DNA of 64,000 nucleotides from NCBI GenBank assembly GCA_002839435.1, contig PGYA01000021.1, forward strand, positions 7,038 to 71,037, read 5' to 3'. Source of the DNA: Candidatus Riflebacteria bacterium HGW-Riflebacteria-2 (lineage in GTDB: Bacteria; Muiribacteriota; Ozemobacteria; Ozemobacterales; Ozemobacteraceae). A program made the position numbers and the translations under genes. The notes under the pieces are model-generated. The model made no database searches. It worked only from the letters and a program-made list of their open reading frames with translations, and was not told the DNA's origin. How positions within the stretch are numbered: position 1 is the first letter of the stretch; the number at the start of each line of letters is the position of its first letter. Positions 1 to 6,921 of the stretch are shown piece by piece.

Positions 1-480
1 CCCTGCCACTACGGCTGGTCATAACGCCAGGGCGAACCGGCGCCCTTCTGCGGCATCCTGACCCTGTAAAAATTTTTTGCTTTTGGGCTTGCTAAGTACC
101 CCCATATTTGTTATTTTCAATGTATAAGCTATTTGACAATTTTTCCCTGCGTTGTGCGTGATGGTGCAGGTCAAATTGAGCCGACACCTGTATCTGAAAG
201 GGAATCTGTCTCTGTTTATCTCTGAGAAACACTTACGAGTGGACTAAACGCCGCTACGAAGTCCTCGATGATAAAACAGGCGGACAACCGTACTGTTTCA
301 GTGGGTTCAATTTCTCCTTTACACGGCAATTGCGGGGTTCAAAAAACCGCCTTAACGGGCGGTTTTTTATTTGCGCCCCAATCACTGGAACCAGCGGTTT
401 CTGCACTTTATGACCGATAATTGCTCGAAAAAACTTTCTTTCTGTTGCTTTTAGGCAGAAAGTGCGTTTATCATGGGCAC
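1..480. other. Intergenic region with no convincing gene
   Basis: I see no complete gene in this stretch. It contains a rho-independent terminator (341-368), so an upstream gene outside the window may end near here. Open stretches on both strands are short, lack ribosome sites and resemble no family I know. One open frame (about 198-411, + strand) has a protein-like composition but no start signal and runs straight through the terminator hairpin, so it may be a decayed gene fragment at most. Confidence 0.5.
341..368 (+). terminator. Rho-independent terminator
   Basis: An 11-bp perfect stem (341-351 with 358-368, GGCGGTTTTTT on the 3' arm) closes a 6-nt loop and ends in a T run. It separates whatever lies upstream of the window from the BMC locus. 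The A run on the other side means it could also work on the - strand. Confidence 0.8.
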
Positions 481-1551
481 ATGAGCACAAACCAGATCCT
501 GGTCATCTCCGATGACCGAAAAGCACTACAGGAAAGGTTGCCAGAGGCAACCTTCGAAAAATGCCAGCTTACCGGCCTCGAGTCTTTGCGCTACATCGGC
601 TTTGCGAACCTGAGCACTGTTGTCATTGATTCAAAAAGTATCGACAAAACTCTGCGCAAGGTCAGTCTGGGCATTCGCGACGACGCTGCTTCTGATGCAC
701 TCTGGCAACTGCTTGCACAGCCAAACGGAACTCGCGTCTTTTTTCTGGTCGACAAAATGAGCAGACCGGGCAGCGACATGATTGCGCTGGGCATAGATTA
801 CCTGCTCTATGAAAACCTTGATCTGCTGCTGAATGATCCTTCTGTCAGTAAAGTGCGTCATAACTTTGATGACGATACAGGCATTCGGACCAGTCCGCTC
901 ACTGCCGACGACATACGTCATCTGCACAAACAGAATATCAGAAAAATCCCGGCCGGCAGCCAGCTTACCACCTGGGCGGCTGAACTGGCTGAGTCACTCA
1001 ACTTCAGCGAAACTGGCGCGGCTCTACAACTTATCTGGCCGGTTGCCACCGCTTCCGCAGCCGCCCTCAAAAACATGCATGAAGAGCTGTTTGACCTGAG
1101 CACCAGACACCCTGATCTCCTGTTCATGGTAAATCCGGCATATCTGCCAGTCTTTAATGATCTTTACCCCGCCTTTAAAGGCAAAACGGTTTCTCCGGTC
1201 ATTCACTGGGCCAGTCACGGCGCCTATACCGGCGAAACTTCAGCAGCCATGCTCGCCGACCTGCGCTGTACTGGCGCTGTAGTACCAGCCTGCATGCCAT
1301 ATACAGAGCCAAAACATATTGCGAGCCTGCTCGGGCAGGCAAAAGAATACGAACTTACTCTTTTTTCGACTTTTACGCTTGCGTCTTCGGGCGTCTGTGA
1401 TATAATTGCCCCTGAAAGTTCTGATCGGGTGTCGCTGACTCCGCTGTACAGTGCCGATATGATCGGCGCCGGCGAACTGCCAGGCGGCCCGGCAGCAATA
1501 CTGCTGAATCGTGAACTGTTAGAGCGAATCCCTTCAAGGAAAGGATACTGA
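481..1551 (+). CDS. Triosephosphate-isomerase-like BMC-locus protein, catalytically degenerate
   Basis: This 356-residue protein heads the microcompartment operon. Residues 183-310 align by eye with the first half of a triosephosphate isomerase (TPI) barrel; the best match is HWASHGAYTGETSAAML (242-258), against the TPI pattern HWxxSGAxTGExSxxML. The TPI catalytic motifs are missing: no NWKMN lysine, ACMPYTE instead of GHSERR, and no recognisable catalytic glutamate loop. Residues 138-175 (LTADDIR...IPAGSQLTTWAAELA) resemble a short segment seen in EutT/EutQ-type BMC proteins. Residues 1-130 match nothing I know. The ATG at 481 was chosen because the in-frame upstream TTG (421) adds a non-protein-like leader; no good ribosome site is visible. 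It ends 6 bp before pduL. Function is unknown; a structural, regulatory or sugar-phosphate-binding role is possible. Confidence 0.7.
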   Translation: MSTNQILVISDDRKALQERLPEATFEKCQLTGLESLRYIGFANLSTVVIDSKSIDKTLRKVSLGIRDDAASDALWQLLAQPNGTRVFFLVDKMSRPGSDMIALGIDYLLYENLDLLLNDPSVSKVRHNFDDDTGIRTSPLTADDIRHLHKQNIRKIPAGSQLTTWAAELAESLNFSETGAALQLIWPVATASAAALKNMHEELFDLSTRHPDLLFMVNPAYLPVFNDLYPAFKGKTVSPVIHWASHGAYTGETSAAMLADLRCTGAVVPACMPYTEPKHIASLLGQAKEYELTLFSTFTLASSGVCDIIAPESSDRVSLTPLYSADMIGAGELPGGPAAILLNRELLERIPSRKGY

Positions 1552-1557
1552 ACCGGA

Positions 1558-2202
1558 ATGATGGACGAAAAACAGGTAAAAACAATCGTAGCAGAAGTCC
1601 TCAAACACATTGACCTGCATGGCAGAATCAAGTCGGGCTCTATTCCCTGCGGAGTGAGTAACCGGCATCTGCATGTATCACAGGCTGATCTCGAAACCCT
1701 TTTTGGCAAAGGCTACCAGCTCAAACAGATGAAACCTCTGTCTCAGCCCGGTCAGTATGCCGCTGAAGAAACCGTTCTGCTCGTCGGCCCCAAGGGTTCA
1801 ATCGAAAAATGCCGCATTCTCGGCCCGGTTCGCCCTGCCACTCAGGTTGAAGTGTCTACCACAGACTGCTTCAAACTCGGTGTTGCTCCGATCGTCCGGG
1901 ATTCGGGCAATACTGCCGGCACTCCAGGTTGTGTTCTGGTAGGTCCCGCCGGAGCCGTCACTCTCAAGGAAGGCGTCATCGTCGCCGCCCGCCACATGCA
2001 CATAAGTGCTGTTGAAGCCGATAAGTTCGGACTCAAGGACATGGACAGGATTTCCATCAAGTCTTCCGGTACCAAGTCGGTGATTTTTAACAACGTTCTT
2101 GTCCGCGTCAGCGACAAGTTCGCTCTCGATTTCCATCTCGATACGGATGAAGCCAACGCCGCCGGCATCAAGAACGGCGACATGGTCGAAATAGTAGCAT
2201 AA
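1558..2202 (+). CDS. pduL: PduL-type phosphate acyltransferase (BMC-associated)
   Basis: PduL interconverts acyl-CoA and acyl phosphate inside microcompartments, recycling CoA. The 214-residue protein has the two tandem PduL halves with the zinc-ligand motifs SNRHLHVS (34-41) and ARHMHIS (144-150). The first 18 residues (IVAEVLKHI core) form an amphipathic helix of the kind that acts as an encapsulation peptide; the aldehyde dehydrogenase two genes on has a very similar one. A GAAAGGA ribosome site lies 15-20 bp upstream of two adjacent in-frame ATGs (1558 and 1561). It probably makes acetyl phosphate from the acetyl-CoA produced by the neighbouring dehydrogenase. No acetate kinase gene is present locally. 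Confidence 0.92.
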   Translation: MMDEKQVKTIVAEVLKHIDLHGRIKSGSIPCGVSNRHLHVSQADLETLFGKGYQLKQMKPLSQPGQYAAEETVLLVGPKGSIEKCRILGPVRPATQVEVSTTDCFKLGVAPIVRDSGNTAGTPGCVLVGPAGAVTLKEGVIVAARHMHISAVEADKFGLKDMDRISIKSSGTKSVIFNNVLVRVSDKFALDFHLDTDEANAAGIKNGDMVEIVA

Positions 2203-2238
2203 TCACTTTATTCTCAAGAAAATTTTCAGGAGGTCGTC

Positions 2239-2532
2239 ATGCAGGAAGCCCTGGGTATGATTGAAACACGTGGATTAACATCTCTCATCGATGCCAGCGA
2301 TGCTATGGTTAAATCAGCCAACGTAAAACTGGTCGGCTGGGAAAAAATCGGTTCTGGTTATTGCACCGCATTTGTAAGAGGCGATGTCGCCGCGGTTAAA
2401 GCCGCCACCGACGCCGGCGCTGCTGCTGCCAAAAAGCTTGGTGAGCTGGTCGCAGTTCATGTCATTCCGCGCCCCCACCAGAACCTTGACGAAATTTTCC
2501 CGATCCGCGAAGTAACTGGCTCCAAAAAGTAA
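2239..2532 (+). CDS. BMC hexameric shell protein (BMC-H, PduA/EutM type)
   Basis: A 97-residue single-domain BMC protein that forms the flat hexameric facets of the shell. It has the typical start ([22 protein letters not shown]), the pore segment KIGSGYC (36-42) and the conserved tail [10 protein letters not shown]. Family proteins are usually 90-100 residues, so it is full length. A strong AGGAGG ribosome site precedes the ATG, fitting the high expression needed for the main shell component. It is the only BMC-H gene in the window. The aromatic and cysteine residues after the pore glycine differ from the commonest PduA pore and may affect selectivity (inference). Confidence 0.96.
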   Translation: MQEALGMIETRGLTSLIDASDAMVKSANVKLVGWEKIGSGYCTAFVRGDVAAVKAATDAGAAAAKKLGELVAVHVIPRPHQNLDEIFPIREVTGSKK

Positions 2533-2590
2533 GCATAATTACTGCCGCTCGATTCACGGATGAAAGCAGCGGCAGGAACAGGATTTCACC

Positions 2591-2872
2591 ATGATACTTG
2601 GCCGCGTATGTGGTACAGTTGTTTGTACCCGCAAAGATGAGAGCCTGGTCGGTCTCAAACTGCTTGTCGTCGAGGAATTAACCCTCGACGGCGCCAAACC
2701 GACCGGAAATCATGTTGTTGCCGCTGACGCGGTTGGAGCCGGCGCCTCAGAGAAAGTTCTGGTCGTAGCCGGCAGCTCGGCTCGTCTGACCGAGCGCACG
2801 CTTAAAAAGCCGGTTGACGCCGCAGTCTGTGCGATAGTCGATCAGGTGGTCTTCGATTCAGAACGTTCCTGA
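2591..2872 (+). CDS. BMC pentameric vertex protein (EutN/CcmL family, BMC-P)
   Basis: A 93-residue protein of the EutN/CcmL family, whose pentamers cap the shell vertices. It begins MILGRVCGTVVCTRKDESL and contains GLKLLVVE, VAADAVGAGASEKVLVV and a GSSAR loop, all typical positions of the family. Most loci carry one to three such genes; only one is seen here. It lies between the BMC-H gene and the aldehyde dehydrogenase in the same orientation, with a CAGGA ribosome site upstream. Two cysteines near the N-terminus (C7, C12) are unusual but not informative. Confidence 0.94.
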   Translation: MILGRVCGTVVCTRKDESLVGLKLLVVEELTLDGAKPTGNHVVAADAVGAGASEKVLVVAGSSARLTERTLKKPVDAAVCAIVDQVVFDSERS

Positions 2873-2907
2873 GGTGTCCGGGCCTGTATTGAACCCGGAG
2901 TATTAAG

Positions 2908-4314
2908 ATGAGCGTTTCAAGGGAAGATTTGCAACTCATTGTGTCGGAAGTGCTCAAAAAAATCGGCACTGGCACGCTCCCGATGCCCTCTGCCGCCGGC
3001 GGCAGAGGCAAAGGCATTTTCGATTCGGTCGATGATGCGGTTGCTGCCGCAGATCGTGCCCAGCGACAGCTGGCCGATCTGCCAGTCAAGGCGCGGGCCG
3101 CCATTATCAGCAACATGCGCAAGCGCACACTCGAAAAGGTTGAAGAGCTGTCGAAGCTCGCCAATCAGGAAACCGGCTACGGCAGGGTCGATGACAAGAT
3201 TCAAAAGAATAAGCTCGTTATCGAAAAAACACCCGGCGTCGAAGATCTGGTGCCCGAAGCTAACACTGGCGATTATGGCCTGACTCTGACTGAGCGTGCT
3301 CCCTACGGCGTTATCGGCGCAATTACGCCGTCGACCAACCCGACCGCCTCAGTTATCAACAATGCGATCAGCATGGTTGCTGCCGGCAACTCGGTAGTTT
3401 TCGCGCCGCATCCGGCAGCTGTCAAATGCAGCCAATTCACCATGTGCCTGCTCAATGAAGCCATTGTTGAAGCTGGTGGTCCCGAAAACCTGCTGGTAAC
3501 CGTTGCAAACGCCAGCATTGAAAATGCCCAGAAAATTATGACTCATCCCGGCATCAGGCTTCTGACTGTTACCGGTGGCCCGGCTGTTGTTGAAGCAGCC
3601 TCAAAATCACGCAAAAAGTATATTGCCGCCGGACCGGGCAATCCACCTGCCGTCGTCGATGAAACCGCCGATCTCAAAAAGGCGGCGCGTGACATCGTGT
3701 CTGGCGCCAGTCTCGACAACAATGTACTTTGCATTGCCGAAAAAGAAATTATCGTTGTCGAATCAGTGGCTGACGAACTCAAAAAGCATTTACGTAACAG
3801 CGGTGCTTACGAAGCTTCTCCCCGCGAAATCGCACAGCTCGAAAAGATCTGCATCAATGACAAAGGCCAGCCAAATCGCAAACTGGTTGGGCGTAACGCC
3901 TCAGTCATCATGCAGGAAATCGGCGTCACGATTCCGGCCGAAACCCGCATCATATTGTGTGAGACAGCCCCGGACCACCCGTTTGTCGTCGAAGAACTTC
4001 TTATGCCGGTTATTCCGCTGGTCAGAGTGCGCGACGTACACGCTGCCATCGACCTTGCGGTTAAAGTCGAAAATGGCAACCGCCACACTGCCACCATGCA
4101 TAGCAAGAACATTGACAATCTGCACAAGATGGCACGCATGTGTGACTGCAGCATCTTTGTCAAGAACGGCCCCAGCTACGCCGGTCTCGGTCTTGGCGGT
4201 GAAGGCACTACAACCATGACCATCGCTTCGCCGACAGGCGAAGGCATCACCACCGCGCGGTCTTTCACCCGCCTGCGACGCTGCGTGATAGTCGATTCGT
4301 TCCGAATTGTGTAA
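2908..4314 (+). CDS. CoA-acylating aldehyde dehydrogenase (PduP/EutE family)
   Basis: This 468-residue enzyme should oxidise an aldehyde plus CoA and NAD+ to acyl-CoA inside the compartment. It shows the ALDH fold: the NAD-binding region with TPSTNPTASVINN (140-152), the TVTGGPAVV segment and the catalytic cysteine C275 in NNVLCIAEKE. Residues 1-19 (LQLIVSEVLKKI) form an amphipathic encapsulation-peptide-like helix joined by a Gly/Pro/Ala-rich linker to the enzyme. If the compartment handles deoxyribose 5-phosphate, the substrate would be acetaldehyde (inference). Products pass to PduL; electrons from NADH may leave through PduS and PduT encoded just downstream. Confidence 0.95.
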   Translation: MSVSREDLQLIVSEVLKKIGTGTLPMPSAAGGRGKGIFDSVDDAVAAADRAQRQLADLPVKARAAIISNMRKRTLEKVEELSKLANQETGYGRVDDKIQKNKLVIEKTPGVEDLVPEANTGDYGLTLTERAPYGVIGAITPSTNPTASVINNAISMVAAGNSVVFAPHPAAVKCSQFTMCLLNEAIVEAGGPENLLVTVANASIENAQKIMTHPGIRLLTVTGGPAVVEAASKSRKKYIAAGPGNPPAVVDETADLKKAARDIVSGASLDNNVLCIAEKEIIVVESVADELKKHLRNSGAYEASPREIAQLEKICINDKGQPNRKLVGRNASVIMQEIGVTIPAETRIILCETAPDHPFVVEELLMPVIPLVRVRDVHAAIDLAVKVENGNRHTATMHSKNIDNLHKMARMCDCSIFVKNGPSYAGLGLGGEGTTTMTIASPTGEGITTARSFTRLRRCVIVDSFRIV

Positions 4315-4323
4315 AGAATAAAA

Positions 4324-5637
4324 ATGGTAAACATTGATTTTTCACAGTTAGGCCTGACCGGCTGTGGCGGCGCCGGGTTTCCGACACATGTCAAACTGGC
4401 CGCCCGTAACGTCGAGGCGGTTATCGTCAATGCCGCCGAATGTGAACCACTGCTGCACAAAGACAAAGAAATCATGCGCCACTGTAGCGATGATTTCTTT
4501 AAAGGCCTTACCAGAGTACTCGATGTGACCGGTGCCAAAACCGGCTATATCGGCATGAAAAAGAAATATGCTGATCTGCTCGACTGGCTCTCGAAAAATC
4601 TGCCCGACCCACGCATGAAAATGCTGCCACTCGGCGACTTTTACCCGGCCGGCGACGAATACGAACTGGTCTACGAGGCTACCGGACGCCTGATTCCACA
4701 TGGCGGCATCCCGCTCAACATTGGTTGCGTCGTCATGAACGTCGAAACCCTGCTGAATCTTGGTCGCAACAAGCCTTTTATCAGCAAGTTTCTCACCCTG
4801 GCCGGCAAAGTGCCACACCCCTGCACCATTGAGGTTCCAATCGGCATTACTGTGCGTGAAGCCCTCGAACTGGGCGGTCTGAAAAAAATCGGCGGCATGC
4901 GCATCATTGACGGCGGCCCGATGATGGGCAAACTGGTTGCCAATCCTGACACCGATATCGTCAGCAAAACTTGTGGCGGACTTATCGCACTACCGGAAGA
5001 CCACGTTTTGATCAAAAAAATGTCGAACAGCGACAAAAAAAATTCGCAGATAGCGCGTTCAGCCTGTGACCAGTGCACTGACTGCTCAGAACTCTGCCCG
5101 CGTGCGCTGCTCGGCTACCCGATACGACCGCACAAGGCCATGCGCACAGCCCAGTTCGCACCCTACGCCGAAAGCAACTATGCCATTGATTCGATATTCT
5201 GCAGCGAGTGCGGCCTGTGCTCGTTGTTCTCATGTCCGGAAGACCTGCCACCCCGCGAAATGTGCATGATTTCGAAAAAATATCATCTCGGCAAGGGTGT
5301 AAAACTTGCAGAATTTCCCGGTGAACCAACGGTTCATCCGATGCGTTCGGTTCGCCGCGTAAGTATCGAGCGCCTGATCAAGAAGCTCGCCCTGCTCGAC
5401 TACGACCACAAGGCGCCGTTACAGCAGGTGAGCAAAAGTTACGACAAGGTAACCCTGCCGCTCAAGATGCACATCGGCGCTCCGTCTGTTCCAGTAGTGA
5501 AAACTGGCGACAGGGTCACTGCCGGTCAGCTGATTGCGGTTATACCGGAAGGCAAGCTGGGTGCCGTGCTGCATGCATCGATAAATGGCAAAGTAGCTTC
5601 GGTCAGCGACCAGGCAATTGTTATAGTAAGAGAATGA
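4324..5637 (+). CDS. pduS: PduS-like RnfC-type Fe-S flavoprotein
   Basis: A 437-residue member of the RnfC/PduS family, which oxidises NADH (or reduces cobalamin) and moves electrons through FMN and 4Fe-4S clusters. The N-terminus carries the glycine-rich GLTGCGGAGFPTHVKL and NAAECEP nucleotide-binding region. Two ferredoxin-like cysteine sets follow: CDQCTDCSELCP (about 249-260) and CSECGLCSLFSCP (about 293-304). The C-terminus has an RnfC-like barrel-sandwich segment. No cobalamin-dependent enzyme is encoded here, so NADH re-oxidation is the more likely role. It is followed immediately by the PduT-type shell protein, its usual partner. Confidence 0.92.
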   Translation: MVNIDFSQLGLTGCGGAGFPTHVKLAARNVEAVIVNAAECEPLLHKDKEIMRHCSDDFFKGLTRVLDVTGAKTGYIGMKKKYADLLDWLSKNLPDPRMKMLPLGDFYPAGDEYELVYEATGRLIPHGGIPLNIGCVVMNVETLLNLGRNKPFISKFLTLAGKVPHPCTIEVPIGITVREALELGGLKKIGGMRIIDGGPMMGKLVANPDTDIVSKTCGGLIALPEDHVLIKKMSNSDKKNSQIARSACDQCTDCSELCPRALLGYPIRPHKAMRTAQFAPYAESNYAIDSIFCSECGLCSLFSCPEDLPPREMCMISKKYHLGKGVKLAEFPGEPTVHPMRSVRRVSIERLIKKLALLDYDHKAPLQQVSKSYDKVTLPLKMHIGAPSVPVVKTGDRVTAGQLIAVIPEGKLGAVLHASINGKVASVSDQAIVIVRE

Positions 5638-5647
5638 GGTAAGATAA

Positions 5648-6205
5648 ATGAATATCCACGGAAATGCCATCGGCCTGATCGAGCTTTCCAGCATTTCTAT
5701 CGGCTATCTGGTGACCGACGCCATGCTCAAGACCGCTTCGGTCGAGCTGGTTCTTTCGCGAACCGTGTGCCCGGGCAAATTCATCTGCCTCGTCTGGGGC
5801 GATGTCGCTGCCGTCGAAGCCAGCGTTGCCGCCGGCATTCAGCTGGGTCAGGGCTATCTTGTCAACGACCTGGTCATTCCGAACCTGCATTCCCAGATTT
5901 ACCCGGCGATTACTGCTACCAACCAGATTGAAACCACTGGCGCGCTCGGCGTCGTCGAGACATTCGACATCGTTTCAACTATTCTCGCGGCTGATGCCTC
6001 AGTTAAGGCGGCCGACGTAACTCTCTGCGAACTGCGCATAGCCATGGCTATCGGCGGCAAGGCTTTTTACACAATGACTGGCGATGTTTCTGCGGTAGAA
6101 GCTGCGGTCAGTGCCGGTCTTGAATCACTCGAAGGCAAAGGCCTTGTCGTTCACCACGTCGTTATTGCACGACCGCGACCCGAGCTTTTCAGGGAGTTTA
6201 TCTGA
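5648..6205 (+). CDS. pduT: PduT-like tandem-domain BMC trimeric shell protein
   Basis: A 185-residue protein with two BMC domains in tandem (about 1-90 and 95-185), forming a pseudohexameric trimer. The motif TVCPGKF contains C41, which corresponds to the cysteine that holds a 4Fe-4S cluster at the pore of known PduT proteins. This suggests an electron conduit across the shell working with the adjacent PduS. The second domain starts GALGVVETFDIVSTI. It overlaps the next gene by one base (TGATG), a sign of translational coupling. Confidence 0.93.
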   Translation: MNIHGNAIGLIELSSISIGYLVTDAMLKTASVELVLSRTVCPGKFICLVWGDVAAVEASVAAGIQLGQGYLVNDLVIPNLHSQIYPAITATNQIETTGALGVVETFDIVSTILAADASVKAADVTLCELRIAMAIGGKAFYTMTGDVSAVEAAVSAGLESLEGKGLVVHHVVIARPRPELFREFI

Positions 6206-6654
6206 TGCCCATAATATATCTCGGCGCCGACCACGGCGGCTTTCCGCACAAAGAAGAGCTTAAGAAGCATCTCATCGAAAAGGGTCACGTGATCGAAGAC
6301 ATTGGTGCTTACTCAACTTTGCCGGTCGATTACCCTGACATTGCCTATCTGGTAGCCGCTTCAGTTGCCAAAAACCCGCACAGCCTCGGCATAATCATCG
6401 ATGGAGCCGGAATCGGATCCTGCATGGCTGCCAACAAGGTTCCCGGCATTCGCGCCGCCTGCTGCAACGATCTTTACACCGCTCGCAACAGCCGCGAACA
6501 CAACCACGCCAATGTTTTAACTCTTGGCAGCATGGTTATCGGCACTGGCTACATGAAACAGATCGTCGATCTCTGGGTCGAGACAACCCCGGCACCCGGC
6601 CGCCACGCCAATCGCGTTGCCAAAATAATGCAGCTCGAACGCCTGACCGGCTGA
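6205..6654 (+). CDS. RpiB-like ribose 5-phosphate isomerase-family protein with altered active site
   Basis: A 149-residue RpiB/LacA/LacB family protein, full length. It keeps GADHGG (7-12, aldehyde-sugar binding), GAGIG (67-71), AANKVPGIRAA and the histidine at 99 (SREHNHAN). The catalytic cysteine of E. coli-type RpiB (C66 in CGTGIG) is replaced by aspartate (IIDGAGIG, D66); a different cysteine sits at 73. Mycobacterial-type RpiB also lacks that cysteine and uses a glutamate elsewhere, so activity is not excluded. RpiB homologues are a signature of sugar-phosphate-utilising BMC loci. The start overlaps the stop of pduT and uses an AGGGAG ribosome site. Confidence 0.85.
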   Translation: MPIIYLGADHGGFPHKEELKKHLIEKGHVIEDIGAYSTLPVDYPDIAYLVAASVAKNPHSLGIIIDGAGIGSCMAANKVPGIRAACCNDLYTARNSREHNHANVLTLGSMVIGTGYMKQIVDLWVETTPAPGRHANRVAKIMQLERLTG

Positions 6655-6681
6655 TTTACCTTTTGCAATCGACATTGCACA

Positions 6682-6703
6682 GGGGTTCAACATGTTGAAC
6701 CCC
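6682..6703. promoter_or_regulatory. Perfect 22-bp palindrome after the BMC operon
   Basis: Two 11-base arms (GGGGTTCAACA and its complement) meet without a spacer. It lies 28 bp after the RpiB-like stop codon. As RNA it would form a hairpin, but no T run follows, so it is either a weak terminator or a binding site of a dimeric regulator. Confidence 0.45.
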
Positions 6704-6728
6704 GCGTTGTTATGTGTTGGGAATCAAG

Positions 6729-6770
6729 CGGTATCGGTATCGATTACGATTACGAGCACGAGCACGAGGA
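6729..6770. repeat. Low-complexity GGTATC / GATTAC / GAGCAC repeat tract
   Basis: Short units are doubled in series: GGTATC twice, GATTAC twice, GAGCAC twice. Similar wording recurs at 6875-6890, 39235-39250, 39300-39350 and 56590-56620, always between genes. It looks like a dispersed simple-repeat family of this genome. Confidence 0.6.
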
Positions 6771-6921
6771 AGATGAATACTTGCATGTGCGTAGTTGAAA
6801 TAGTATATTTTTGGTAGCAATTTGATAATTCGTTAGAAATCGTGTTTTACGAAAATTTCTGGACAATCAGAAACATCGATTATGAGCACGATAAAATAAC
6901 AGTAAGTAAAGGAAAGAAAAT

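Noticed and set aside
265..370. Possible tRNA or tmRNA end (GGTTCAA segments)
   Set aside because: The bases around the two GTTCAA words do not form a T-arm or an acceptor stem; they belong to the terminator and a chance word.
198..411. Open frame with protein-like composition at the window start
   Set aside because: It has no start codon with a ribosome site, runs through a clear terminator hairpin and matches no family.
4324..5637. PduS as the RnfC subunit of an Rnf complex
   Set aside because: No other rnf genes are present and the gene sits between BMC shell and enzyme genes next to PduT.
6729..6770. CRISPR-like array
   Set aside because: Units are only six bases, run directly in tandem without unique spacers, and no cas genes are near.
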